Assembly (NCBI GenBank): GCA_905479915.1
Contig: CAJQOH010000015.1
Span: 124,001-188,000 of the forward strand
Origin: an uncultured Flavobacteriales bacterium
Lineage (GTDB): Bacteria > Bacteroidota > Bacteroidia > Flavobacteriales_E > Vicingaceae
Reading direction: 5' to 3'
Length of the DNA stretch: 64,000 nucleotides
In this document: positions 16,632 through 24,317 of the stretch, in pieces
Position numbering within the stretch: position 1 is the stretch's first letter
Layout: every line of letters begins with the position of its first letter
Position numbers and translations under genes: made by a program
The notes under the pieces: generated by a model
The model's input: the letters and a program-made list of their open reading frames with translations, nothing else
Databases searched by the model: none
What the model was told of the DNA's origin: nothing

Positions 16632-17741
16632 CTACTTAACCTCTTTCAACTCTCTTCTTGCAGCTTTACCTTTTTCTGTAGCTTCAATATTTCTATCAAT
16701 ATCATGAGCTGGTCTACTCCACTTTTCTCTACCTTCTTCTTGAATTTCTTTATAAGAACCTTTAGTAGATGGTTGTTCTCCAGCAGTAAATGCTTCTTTA
16801 GGCTTTACTCCTAAAATCTTAAACAACTCCATATCTTCATTATATTCTGGGTTAGGAGTGGTTAACAATTTATCTCCAGCAAAAATAGAACTTGCACCAG
16901 CCATAAAACACATTGCTTGTCCTTCTTTACTCATATGTTGTCTACCTGCAGATAATCTAACTTCAGCCTTAGGCATTACAATTCTTGCAGTAGCAATCAT
17001 TCTTACCATATCCCAAATTTCTACTGGTTTTTGCTCTTCCAATGGTGTCCCAGGAACTGGTACTAACCCATTAATTGGTACTGACCCAGGATGTGGAGTC
17101 ATATTAGACAATGTGTATAACATTCCTACTCTATCATTCTCATCCTCTCCCATTCCAATAATACCACCAGAACATACATGAATTCCTTCATTTTGAGCAT
17201 GTTCAATAGTTCTTAACCTATCATCATAACCTCGAGTAGAAATAATCTCTTTATAAAAATCCTCAGAAGAATCTAAATTGTGATTGTAAGCATATAAACC
17301 TGCCTCTTTTAATCTTCTGGCCTGATCTTGCGATAACATTCCTAAAGTACAACAAACTTCCATATTCATAGAGTTTACTTCCTTTACCATATCTAGCACA
17401 TTGTCAAAATCTTCATTATTCTCAACATTACGCCATGCAGCTCCCAAACATACTCTAGATGCACCACTTTCTTTGGCATTGCTTGCCATTTCCTTAACAG
17501 TATCAACACTCATTAAATCGTTCTTCTCAATTCCCGTATGGTAACGAGCCGCCTGTGGACAATAGCCACAATCTTCCGAACAACCACCAGTTTTAATAGA
17601 AATTAATGAGCTAACTTGAACCTCTAGAGGATCATGGTATTCTCTATGGATACTTGCTGCTTCATACATCAGCTGCATTAAAGGCCTATTGTATATTTCT
17701 AATATTTCTTCTTTTGTCCAGTTGTGTTTTGTTTCTGTCAT
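16632..17741 (-). CDS. bioB: Biotin synthase
   Basis: 369 residues from the ATG at 17741. The frame stays open 41 codons further upstream, but that extension is a hydrophobic translation of the repeat-rich spacer and lies across the likely promoter, so it is rejected. Radical-SAM cysteines Cys54, Cys58 and Cys61 form CSEDCGYC. YNHNLDSS, the GMGE segment and the late arginine in VRLSAGR (ligand of the [2Fe-2S] cluster in known BioB) are present. It inserts sulfur into dethiobiotin to make biotin. First gene of the bioB-F-D-A operon, 5 nt before bioF. Confidence 0.94.
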   Translation of the reverse strand: MTETKHNWTKEEILEIYNRPLMQLMYEAASIHREYHDPLEVQVSSLISIKTGGCSEDCGYCPQAARYHTGIEKNDLMSVDTVKEMASNAKESGASRVCLGAAWRNVENNEDFDNVLDMVKEVNSMNMEVCCTLGMLSQDQARRLKEAGLYAYNHNLDSSEDFYKEIISTRGYDDRLRTIEHAQNEGIHVCSGGIIGMGEDENDRVGMLYTLSNMTPHPGSVPINGLVPVPGTPLEEQKPVEIWDMVRMIATARIVMPKAEVRLSAGRQHMSKEGQAMCFMAGASSIFAGDKLLTTPNPEYNEDMELFKILGVKPKEAFTAGEQPSTKGSYKEIQEEGREKWSRPAHDIDRNIEATEKGKAARRELKEVK

Positions 17742-17758
17742 AGCAAAATTTTGAAGAA

Positions 17759-17766
17759 CAAAGATA
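17759..17766 (-). promoter_or_regulatory. -7 box of the biotin operon promoter (TATCTTTG)
   Basis: Exact TAnnTTTG on the minus strand, 17 nt before the bioB ATG. It lies just inside the heptamer-repeat spacer, so the repeat occupies the -33 region and beyond. No BirA-type operator was recognised. Confidence 0.5.
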
Positions 17767-17783
17767 AGTATTAGGAGTAAGAA

Positions 17784-17866
17784 AGTGGAAAGTAAAAAGT
17801 AGAAAGTTTTAACGAGTTTATTAATAACGAAAACTTGTAACTTTACAACTTTATAACTTTTCAACT
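17784..17866. repeat. Heptamer-built imperfect inverted repeat between bioB and trmD
   Basis: One arm (minus strand) reads as ACTTTCT, ACTTTTT, ACTTTCC, ACTTTC units; the other arm (plus strand) as AACTTGT, AACTTTAC, AACTTTAT, AACTTTTC units. The arms are separated by about 20 nt near 17815-17835. Together they fill nearly all of the spacer between two divergent start codons. The same unit appears inside bioF and, more degenerate, after trmD. Confidence 0.7.
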
Positions 17867-17870
17867 CAAA

Positions 17871-18545
17871 ATGAGAATTGATATCATAACAGTACTTCCC
17901 AACCTTCTAGAAAGCCCTTTAAACACCTCTATTTTAAAAAGAGCGCAAGACAAAGGATTGGTAGAAATTAACTTACACAACCTACGTGATTACTCTACTA
18001 ACAAACAAAAAAGTATTGATGATAGTCCGTTTGGTGGTGGTGCAGGTATGGTGATGCAGATACAACCTATTGCTGATTGTATTGAACAACTAAAATCAGA
18101 AAGAACTTACGATGAAATAATCTATATGACTCCTGATGGAGAAACCATGAAACAAGGAATGGTAAATTCACTTTCTCTAAAGGAAAATATTATCATTTTA
18201 GCAGGTCATTATAAAGGTATTGATGAAAGAGTTAGAGAATTATTTATCACTAAAGAAATTTCTATTGGAGACTTTGTTTTAACTGGAGGAGAGCTTCCTG
18301 CTGCAATTTTAAGTGATGCTATTATTAGATTAATTCCAGGAGTAATTAATGACGAGACCTCTGCACTGACCGATTCATTTCAAGATGGGCTATTGGCTCC
18401 ACCCCTATATACAAGACCAGAAGAGTATAAAGGCTTAAAAGTTCCAGAAATATTATTAGGAGGAAACCACAAGGCTATTGATCAATGGAGAGAAGAAAAA
18501 GCTATTGAAAGAACTAAAGATAGACGACCAGATTTATTAGAGTAA
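17871..18545 (+). CDS. trmD: tRNA (guanine-37-N1-)-methyltransferase
   Basis: 224 residues, near the family's usual 225-250. SPOUT trefoil-knot signatures are clear: [12 protein letters not shown] near residue 52, [13 protein letters not shown] near 107, [13 protein letters not shown] near 131 and [20 protein letters not shown] near 165. It methylates N1 of G37 next to the anticodon with S-adenosylmethionine and prevents +1 frameshifting. Unusually, it is not inside a ribosomal-protein operon (rpsP-rimM-rplS) but stands alone, divergent from bioB with only a repeat-filled spacer. Confidence 0.95.
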   Translation: MRIDIITVLPNLLESPLNTSILKRAQDKGLVEINLHNLRDYSTNKQKSIDDSPFGGGAGMVMQIQPIADCIEQLKSERTYDEIIYMTPDGETMKQGMVNSLSLKENIIILAGHYKGIDERVRELFITKEISIGDFVLTGGELPAAILSDAIIRLIPGVINDETSALTDSFQDGLLAPPLYTRPEEYKGLKVPEILLGGNHKAIDQWREEKAIERTKDRRPDLLE

Positions 18546-18600
18546 AAAGTTACAAGTTTTTAAAGTCAAAATGTCTTGATAAACTTTCCTCTTTCAAACT
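18546..18600. repeat. Degenerate AAAGTT-type inverted repeat after trmD
   Basis: The 55-nt gap between trmD and the convergent small gene holds AAAAGTTACAAGTTTTTAAAG and, facing it, AAACTTTCCTCTTTCAAAC. The units resemble those upstream of bioB. It may fold into a weak hairpin and act as a bidirectional terminator, but there is no clean T run. Confidence 0.45.
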
Positions 18601-18813
18601 TTATGAACTAGTTACTACTTCATCATTCTTACATTTTTCAGTTGGCTTAGCACCACAAAAACCACAAGGCTTTCCTTCTTGATCTTCACCAAAAATTCTA
18701 CTTGCACTTGCGCATGTTTTATCGAACTTACCACCTTTCTTAAAGATGATTTTTACTGCCATTCCAAAAACACCTAGAGCTAGTAATCCTGTTATTAGTA
18801 AGAATAATTTCAT
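18601..18813 (-). CDS. Small membrane-anchored Cys protein (NqrM/DUF539-like)
   Basis: 70 residues. One N-terminal membrane helix (residues 3-25, ending MAVKIIFKKG) is followed by a cytoplasmic-size tail with four cysteines (KTCAS ... PCGFC ... EKC). Helix plus MAV, IF and spaced cysteines resemble NqrM, the DUF539 protein that helps deliver iron to Na+-translocating NADH:quinone reductase. No nqr gene is in the window, so the assignment rests on pattern only. Convergent with trmD. A TATTTTTG box at 18904-18911 could be its promoter. Confidence 0.6.
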   Translation of the reverse strand: MKLFLLITGLLALGVFGMAVKIIFKKGGKFDKTCASASRIFGEDQEGKPCGFCGAKPTEKCKNDEVVTSS

Positions 18814-18919
18814 GTGTTCTTTTCTATTTTAAATATTAGTCACATGGAACTCGCAAAAGCCAACTTCTTATTAAGAAAAAGTACAGCTACTCGTTTCATG
18901 CTACAAAAATAAGACTAAT

Positions 18920-19129
18920 TTACTTCTTAATGAGGATAGGTTGTAAGACATATTGAGATCCAAAATTTTCCAACACCCAGTTCTTTAACTCCTGAACTTC
19001 ATCCTCTAAGAGATGCTGATAAGCTTTAGACAATTCCTTTTTAAACAATAGAATATCAAAACTCATTTTACTTAATACATTCTTATTATATGCTAACAAC
19101 TTAATTGATTTTTCTTTGGCCTTTTTCAT
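18920..19129 (-). CDS. Small conserved protein of unknown function
   Basis: 69 residues, Lys-rich, no membrane segment. It looks all-helical: KKAKEKSIKLLAYNK, then SFDILLFKKELSKAYQHL and EDEVQELKNWVLENFG. Similar short proteins occur, as I recall, as singletons in Flavobacteriia. Codon use matches neighbours and the ATG is followed by a lysine-rich start. I cannot assign a function. Confidence 0.55.
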   Translation of the reverse strand: MKKAKEKSIKLLAYNKNVLSKMSFDILLFKKELSKAYQHLLEDEVQELKNWVLENFGSQYVLQPILIKK

Positions 19130-19257
19130 TACAATAATTCTTTACGACTTTAAATTTACAAAAAAATTTAACTCAAAATTTATAAAATATTAAAGTTGTT
19201 AACGCCACTCATTTTTAGATATTGCGACTCTAAATAAACTTAACATAATTTAACATC

Positions 19258-20499
19258 TTAGTGCATACTAAGGGAAATAAAATAGATGCTAAAACCAACA
19301 AGATAAGCTATCCCGATCCAACTCAAGTACTTTAGAAAAATACTAGGCTTATCTTCCTCTGGCATTGTTTTGCCATGGATTACCAAATAGTTTAATATCG
19401 CTAAAATAGGTGATGTGATAAACGCAATTTTAGTGGCAAAATCTACCATAGTTTTCATATCTTTTAAGAATAAAGATAAAATAACAATGGTTCCAAAAAC
19501 CAATACCAATAACCACAACCAATAGATCTTTTTTGATTGATCGTTTACTTTATTGAACATCATACCTGATGCTGGAGTTAATACTCTAGGGAAAGCATCT
19601 AAACAAGTTAATGTTGTACTAAACATTGTTGTAAATGCAGCAATAGCAATAATATAATAAGACCAACTTCCTAAGCTGTTTGTATATATATTTATTAACT
19701 GCTTTGCAAAACCTCCGCCACTAGCTTCTAACTCAATTCCTGTTCCATAAATTGTTGAAGCACCTAATCCAACAAAACATAAAGCTAAAAACAGCGTTCC
19801 TACATATCCTATTTTAAAGTCAAGCAATGCTGTTTTTAACGGTATTTTTTGTCCAATTTCCTTAGACTTTTCTAAAGCCCATACAGAATGCCATACAGAA
19901 ATATCTAATGGAGCAGGCATCCAGCCCATTAAAGCAATTAAAAACAGTACATTCTCATTATCTTGAAATGAAAACGTTTTTAAATACATCGTATACTGCT
20001 CTGTAGTTCCCAATAAAGAAAATACCAATGCTACTATTGTTGTTAGGGTTAACACAACAATGATTAACTTCATCGCTTTATCTAAAAATGAAAAATTTCC
20101 TATCAATAGTACTGTTGTGCACAACAGCAACAACCCTCCAGAAATTTTCCATGGATCAACAAGTAAACCTGTTATTTCTGAGACTAAACCAGCAGTAACA
20201 ATAGTAACTGCTGATTGAATTATAAACATGGTACTGATTGTAATCCCTACAAAGAGATACAACGCCCACCTCCCTAACGACTCATATCCAGACAACAAAC
20301 TTTTACCTGTAGAAGCTGCATATCTCGGCCCTGCCTCAAAAAAAGGGTATTTTAAAACATTTGCCAATAGCACTGCCCAAACTAATCCATACCCGAATTC
20401 TGCGCCAGCTCTTGTTGATTGTACCAAATGAGATACGCCAATTGCTGCTCCAGCATATAACAAACCTGGACCCAACAGTTTATACCAAGAATTTTTCAT
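19258..20499 (-). CDS. NRAMP-related metal transporter, non-canonical
   Basis: 413 residues, about 11 membrane helices. The overall pattern (GPGLLYAGAAIG at the start of TM1, RAGAEFGYGLVWAVLLAN) is that of the NRAMP/SLC11 family. However, the TM1 metal site DPGN is replaced by VSHL (residues 22-25) and the TM6 site MPHN by MPAPLD (residues 194-199). These positions bind Mn2+/Fe2+ in canonical NRAMPs, so transport of those ions is doubtful; related branches are known to carry other ions such as Mg2+ or Al3+. Stands alone, 35 nt downstream of the small T9SS protein on the same strand. Inner membrane. Confidence 0.78.
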   Translation of the reverse strand: MKNSWYKLLGPGLLYAGAAIGVSHLVQSTRAGAEFGYGLVWAVLLANVLKYPFFEAGPRYAASTGKSLLSGYESLGRWALYLFVGITISTMFIIQSAVTIVTAGLVSEITGLLVDPWKISGGLLLLCTTVLLIGNFSFLDKAMKLIIVVLTLTTIVALVFSLLGTTEQYTMYLKTFSFQDNENVLFLIALMGWMPAPLDISVWHSVWALEKSKEIGQKIPLKTALLDFKIGYVGTLFLALCFVGLGASTIYGTGIELEASGGGFAKQLINIYTNSLGSWSYYIIAIAAFTTMFSTTLTCLDAFPRVLTPASGMMFNKVNDQSKKIYWLWLLVLVFGTIVILSLFLKDMKTMVDFATKIAFITSPILAILNYLVIHGKTMPEEDKPSIFLKYLSWIGIAYLVGFSIYFISLSMH

Positions 20500-20534
20500 T
20501 TAGTTTATTTTTGTCTTCTATAAAAATAGAAGAA

Positions 20535-20921
20535 CTACCTCAGCAAAGAAACTGAGCCTTTAAAAATTTTAGAAGTTGAAATTCCGTCTTCAAAAAGCTC
20601 TACATCAAACACGTAAAAATAAGTACCTTCAGGAACTTTATCACCTGTAACTGTTCTACCGTTCCAAACTTCGCTTATTTGATTGGATTGAAAAAGTAGC
20701 TCACCCCATCTATTAAATATTTTCTTATTCACTTTAGTTACACAGCCACCCGAAAGGTTAAACCCATCATTTATTCCATCAAAATTAGGAGTAAAAACAG
20801 ATGGCATTATCACCTCTGAAATCACTATAGTTGTTGATGTATCTGATCCACATTGAGCTTTAAGCTCAACAGATATCAAACAACTCATTATTACTAAAAA
20901 GAAAAAAAACTTCTTCATCAT
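20535..20921 (-). CDS. Miniature protein: signal peptide plus T9SS type B sorting domain
   Basis: 128 residues. A signal peptide ends at about residue 22 (ISVELKA-Q). After only ~20 further residues the whole remainder is a type B (gliding-motility-associated) sorting domain: VFTPNFDGINDGF, KIFNRWGELLFQS, VPEGTYFYVFDVE, FKGSVSLLR. It is nearly the same as the end of the large neighbour upstream, so it looks like that gene after loss of its cargo, or a partial tandem duplication. It could be a pseudogene remnant that kept its frame or a genuine small T9SS substrate. Its stop-proximal DNA is very like that of the neighbour. Confidence 0.75.
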   Translation of the reverse strand: MMKKFFFFLVIMSCLISVELKAQCGSDTSTTIVISEVIMPSVFTPNFDGINDGFNLSGGCVTKVNKKIFNRWGELLFQSNQISEVWNGRTVTGDKVPEGTYFYVFDVELFEDGISTSKIFKGSVSLLR

Positions 20922-20982
20922 TCTTATTTTACAGCTAAAATACTACAAATGTTTCAGCAAGTTTTATAAAAAAGAGAAGTTT

Positions 20983-23178
20983 TTACCTTAACAAAGAGAC
21001 TGATCCTTTAAAAACTTTAAAAGTCAATTCTCCATCTACAAACATTTCTATATCGAACACATAAAAATAAGTACCTTCAGGAACTTTATCGCCTGTGATT
21101 GTTCTACCGTTCCAAACCTCACTTATTTGATTGGATTGAAAAAGTAACTCTCCCCATCTATTAAAAATTTTCTTATTTATGGATTGAATACAACCTCCAG
21201 TAATATTAAACCCATCATTTAACCCATCAAAATTTGGGGTAAAAACATTTGGAATTATTATTTCAGATTCACCCTCAACTGTAATTACAACAGTATCTTT
21301 TGCTGAGCATCCATTTACTGTACCGGTAACGATGTAAGTTATCGTAGTTAATGGTGAAACAACAGGACTAGAACAATTACTACAACTTAAATCAGTTAGT
21401 GGCAACCAAGAATATGAAGTTCCTCCTACCGCACTTAGCTGAGTCGAACTACAAACTTGTATTAACGTATCATTTGATGCAATGATTATTGGAATAGAGT
21501 CAATGCTCAACGTAACAATAACAACACTATCACAACCATATACAGATTGTAAACTATCCGTATAAATACCTGGAGAATTCTGAAATACCCCTCCTAATAA
21601 AATACTATCCCCTTGACAAAGACGAAGAGTTGTAGTATCGTAATAATTACTCTCAACTATAAGTGTTGTATTAATAATACTATCACATAGCAATACTGTT
21701 TGTAGGGTATCTGAAAAGAACCCCGTAACAGTTTGATAACTGCCTCCGATCAATAGACTATCTCCTTGACAAATTGTCTCATTTACATTGATTTGATACG
21801 ATGGGTTAACAGTTAAATCTAATACCTCTAAACTATCACAACCTAATATAGTTTGTAAGCTATCTGTATATATTCCTGTACTATTATAAAAAGTTCCACC
21901 AAATAAAACACTATCTCCTTGACAAATCGTTTGATTCTGAGTAGAACTAAATATTGGATTAACAGCCAAAGTCGTTGTAATAATACTATCACAACCAAAA
22001 AATGATTGCAAGCTATCAACATAAATTCCAACCGAATTTTGAAATGTTCCTCCTAAAAATATACTATCGCCTTGACAAATAGAATCTGTAATAGTTAGAT
22101 TATAAACTGGATTAATAGTTAGTGGAATCATTATAGAATCAATACAGTTAGAATCATTAGTAACAGCAAGAATTACATTAAAACTACCAATGCTACCATA
22201 TAAATGATTAGGGTTTTGAATCCCTATAATTGAATCTCCATCTCCAAAATACCATTGCCAGTTAACAATATTAGCATTACTATCAATTGATAAATCAGTA
22301 AACGAAGTAGAATCTCCAAAGCACAATGAATCAACAGAAAAATTCGAAGTTAATTTACATTGATAACTGCTATCACAAATAGGATTTGCACAAGAGTTCT
22401 CTATCCAATTAGATCCAAAACCATTTAATCCAAAATCAATTAAATTTCCATTCAACCCATTTATTGTTTTATCAATTAATGTATTATTCCCCCCATTATT
22501 TCCTCCAGAAACTCCTTGATTAAAATCATAATACGCCAACAACCCTAATTCATTCCCAATTAACTCTATATTCATATTCGTAACAATTTGAACTTGACTT
22601 CGTGATGTAGTCCATATTCTTAAATCATCAATATTTCCATTGTAAAATTGAGAAGTAGCAGGAGAAGTAGCTAGATAATCCCAATCTTGACCAACACTTA
22701 TACTATCATTAACAGTAATTAAATAATTCGTAAAATGATTACCCACATTAACTCCATCTAAATAAATAAATCCAGTATTTCCATTCCGAACATATGCTAT
22801 ATGGTGACAAACATTATCTCCAATATTAGCACCCCCTATCCAGTCCCAAGCACCTCCTTCATCACTAATTCCTAGCTGTCCTGTTTGTGAACTAGGACTT
22901 CCCATCGTAATTAGAATACCATCTGAAGCAATTGGTGCATTCGAATTTATTGCAAATAAAGAAACCGCTGTTATTGGAGATGGCTGATTAAATCTATCTG
23001 CTTTCATCCAAAATTCAACCGTATAGTTTGTCGATCCTACTAAAGAAGATGCAATAGAATTTAAGTCTATATAATCATCAACCCCATCAAAATTAAGCGT
23101 GTTGCAAGCGCTAGAAATTTGAGCTTTAACCTGAACTGATAAAAAACAACAGATTATTAAAACAAACTTATTTATCAT
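20983..23178 (-). CDS. Secreted LamG-PKD-repeat protein with T9SS type B sorting domain
   Basis: 731 residues. Order: signal peptide (1-19); a LamG/concanavalin-like domain (about 25-230, starting TLNFDGVDDYIDL); a PKD domain (about 270-350, WQWYFGDGDSI); four tandem ~50-residue units (about 355-560), each with CQGDS-hxhGG and GxYxDSLQ and ending in CDS; a short region with SCSNCSSP; then the type B sorting domain (IPNVFTPNFDGLNDGF ... FKGSVSLLR). Type B domains go with cell-surface or gliding-related T9SS cargo. LamG and PKD suggest carbohydrate or protein binding at the surface; no catalytic domain is seen. Confidence 0.88.
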   Translation of the reverse strand: MINKFVLIICCFLSVQVKAQISSACNTLNFDGVDDYIDLNSIASSLVGSTNYTVEFWMKADRFNQPSPITAVSLFAINSNAPIASDGILITMGSPSSQTGQLGISDEGGAWDWIGGANIGDNVCHHIAYVRNGNTGFIYLDGVNVGNHFTNYLITVNDSISVGQDWDYLATSPATSQFYNGNIDDLRIWTTSRSQVQIVTNMNIELIGNELGLLAYYDFNQGVSGGNNGGNNTLIDKTINGLNGNLIDFGLNGFGSNWIENSCANPICDSSYQCKLTSNFSVDSLCFGDSTSFTDLSIDSNANIVNWQWYFGDGDSIIGIQNPNHLYGSIGSFNVILAVTNDSNCIDSIMIPLTINPVYNLTITDSICQGDSIFLGGTFQNSVGIYVDSLQSFFGCDSIITTTLAVNPIFSSTQNQTICQGDSVLFGGTFYNSTGIYTDSLQTILGCDSLEVLDLTVNPSYQINVNETICQGDSLLIGGSYQTVTGFFSDTLQTVLLCDSIINTTLIVESNYYDTTTLRLCQGDSILLGGVFQNSPGIYTDSLQSVYGCDSVVIVTLSIDSIPIIIASNDTLIQVCSSTQLSAVGGTSYSWLPLTDLSCSNCSSPVVSPLTTITYIVTGTVNGCSAKDTVVITVEGESEIIIPNVFTPNFDGLNDGFNITGGCIQSINKKIFNRWGELLFQSNQISEVWNGRTITGDKVPEGTYFYVFDIEMFVDGELTFKVFKGSVSLLR
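21495..22110 (-). repeat. Four tandem ~150-nt units encoding CQGDS repeats
   Basis: Within the large type B T9SS gene, four consecutive units encode (S/T)ICQGDS or RLCQGDS, then a Gly-Gly turn, G(I/F)(Y/F)xD(S/T)LQ and CDS. Each holds two conserved cysteines that could form one disulfide per unit. Confidence 0.75.
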
Positions 23179-23281
23179 AACATAGAATTAAATACATATA
23201 CAAGATAAATTAACCCATACTATTAATATGAGGTTCTATCTTTTTTCTATTTAACGGTAACATTTTAAGCTTCAGTGGTAA

Positions 23282-24205
23282 CTACAAATGTTTCATTAAA
23301 TACTGATATAACCCTACCATAGCTTTGATATCATTCTTATGTACTTTTTCATCTGGAGTGTGTACATTATCTTCTGGAGCTCCTATAAAACACCAATCAA
23401 AAGGGTAAGGAGAACGTTGTAAAGAATTCCCATCACTACCACCAGCACTTTCCACTTCTAACTGAAAAGGAACTTTACTTTCTTTAGCCAATTCAATAAT
23501 TCTATTTAAATATGTCCTCCTTGGAATACCAGAATCTCTCATTGAAATGGCTACTCCTTTATTGTGTTGAACACCTTCAGTAACCCAAGTAATATCAGAA
23601 ATTAATGCTTGTTTTACATTTAGTTGCTCATATAAATATCTTGCTAAATAACCTACACTACCACCCCCATGTTCTTCCCAAGCAGAAAATACAACAACAC
23701 CATTTTCTAATGTTTCTGCAACTTTTATGGCATTCCACATTCCTAACCTATCATCCATATAGCAACACTGAACAAAGTCATTATCTTCTCTAAAATTCGG
23801 TTTATACACCAAAGTTGTACCCCTATCAATCTCTCTGTCAAAATCTGCCGACAACGTTAAAAACTGATGCTCATCTTCTTTAGAATTTAAGATACACTCT
23901 ATCTTTCCTTGACTATCTTCTCCAACTAATTTAGCTCCTTTCTTAGCTGCAGGACCACCAATTTTTATCAAATTATTTTTATAGCCTACTGTATAGCCAA
24001 TAGAATCCATATGAGCAAAAATAGCCGTTGTTGGTTTTCCAAATACCAACATGATACAATCTTGAAAACCATCTCCAGAAATAACTTCTGGCAGAACTTT
24101 CCAACTACTTTTATTTTCATTGATATAACCCAATAAAAAATCAGTCATTTTATATTCGCTCCCCGCTGGAGCATGAACATCTATTAGTTTTTTTAATAAT
24201 TCCAT
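23282..24205 (-). CDS. M42-like metallo-aminopeptidase
   Basis: 307 residues, cytoplasmic. Metal ligands of the M42/M20-type dinuclear zinc site can be picked out: His in AHMDSIG near residue 70, Asp in CYMDDRLG near 150, Glu-Glu in AWEEHGGG near 177, Asp in ISDITW near 202 and His in DNVHTPDE near 285. The start HAPAGSE matches the PS(G/S)xE opening of M42 peptidases. The family removes N-terminal residues from peptides as large oligomers. It sits on its own, 112 nt downstream of dnaN beyond a terminator. Confidence 0.8.
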   Translation of the reverse strand: MELLKKLIDVHAPAGSEYKMTDFLLGYINENKSSWKVLPEVISGDGFQDCIMLVFGKPTTAIFAHMDSIGYTVGYKNNLIKIGGPAAKKGAKLVGEDSQGKIECILNSKEDEHQFLTLSADFDREIDRGTTLVYKPNFREDNDFVQCCYMDDRLGMWNAIKVAETLENGVVVFSAWEEHGGGSVGYLARYLYEQLNVKQALISDITWVTEGVQHNKGVAISMRDSGIPRRTYLNRIIELAKESKVPFQLEVESAGGSDGNSLQRSPYPFDWCFIGAPEDNVHTPDEKVHKNDIKAMVGLYQYLMKHL

Positions 24206-24243
24206 AGTCTTAGATTATTGTATTTTGATAATGGTTTTTAGTT

Positions 24244-24277
24244 AAAATAAAAACTGCCATTCATTGAATGACAGTTT
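24244..24277 (-). terminator. Terminator after dnaN
   Basis: On the minus strand the arms AAACTGTCATTC and GAATGGCAGTTT pair with one G-U pair, followed by TTTTTATTTT. It lies 40 nt past the dnaN stop. Confidence 0.75.
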
Positions 24278-24285
24278 AATTATTT

Positions 24286-24312
24286 AAGATTGCTTCGTTC
24301 CTTGCAATGACG
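24286..24312. repeat. Dispersed-repeat copy (CATTGCxAGGAACGAAGCAATC type)
   Basis: The minus strand reads CGTCATTGCAAGGAACGAAG followed by CAATCTT. From memory, this sequence (usually with CGAGG) recurs between genes in many Bacteroidota and other genomes. Its ends ATTGC/GCAAT are complementary. It lies between dnaN and its terminator. Only one clear copy is in the window. Confidence 0.5.
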
Positions 24313-24317
24313 AAAAA

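Noticed and set aside
17742-17864. 41-codon upstream extension of bioB
   Set aside because: It is a hydrophobic translation of the heptamer-repeat spacer, lies across the TATCTTTG promoter box, and BioB is complete without it.
17784-17866. CRISPR array
   Set aside because: Units are only 7-8 nt and face each other; there are no spacers and no cas genes.
18845-18913. 22-codon ORF between two small genes
   Set aside because: No ribosome-binding site and no protein features.
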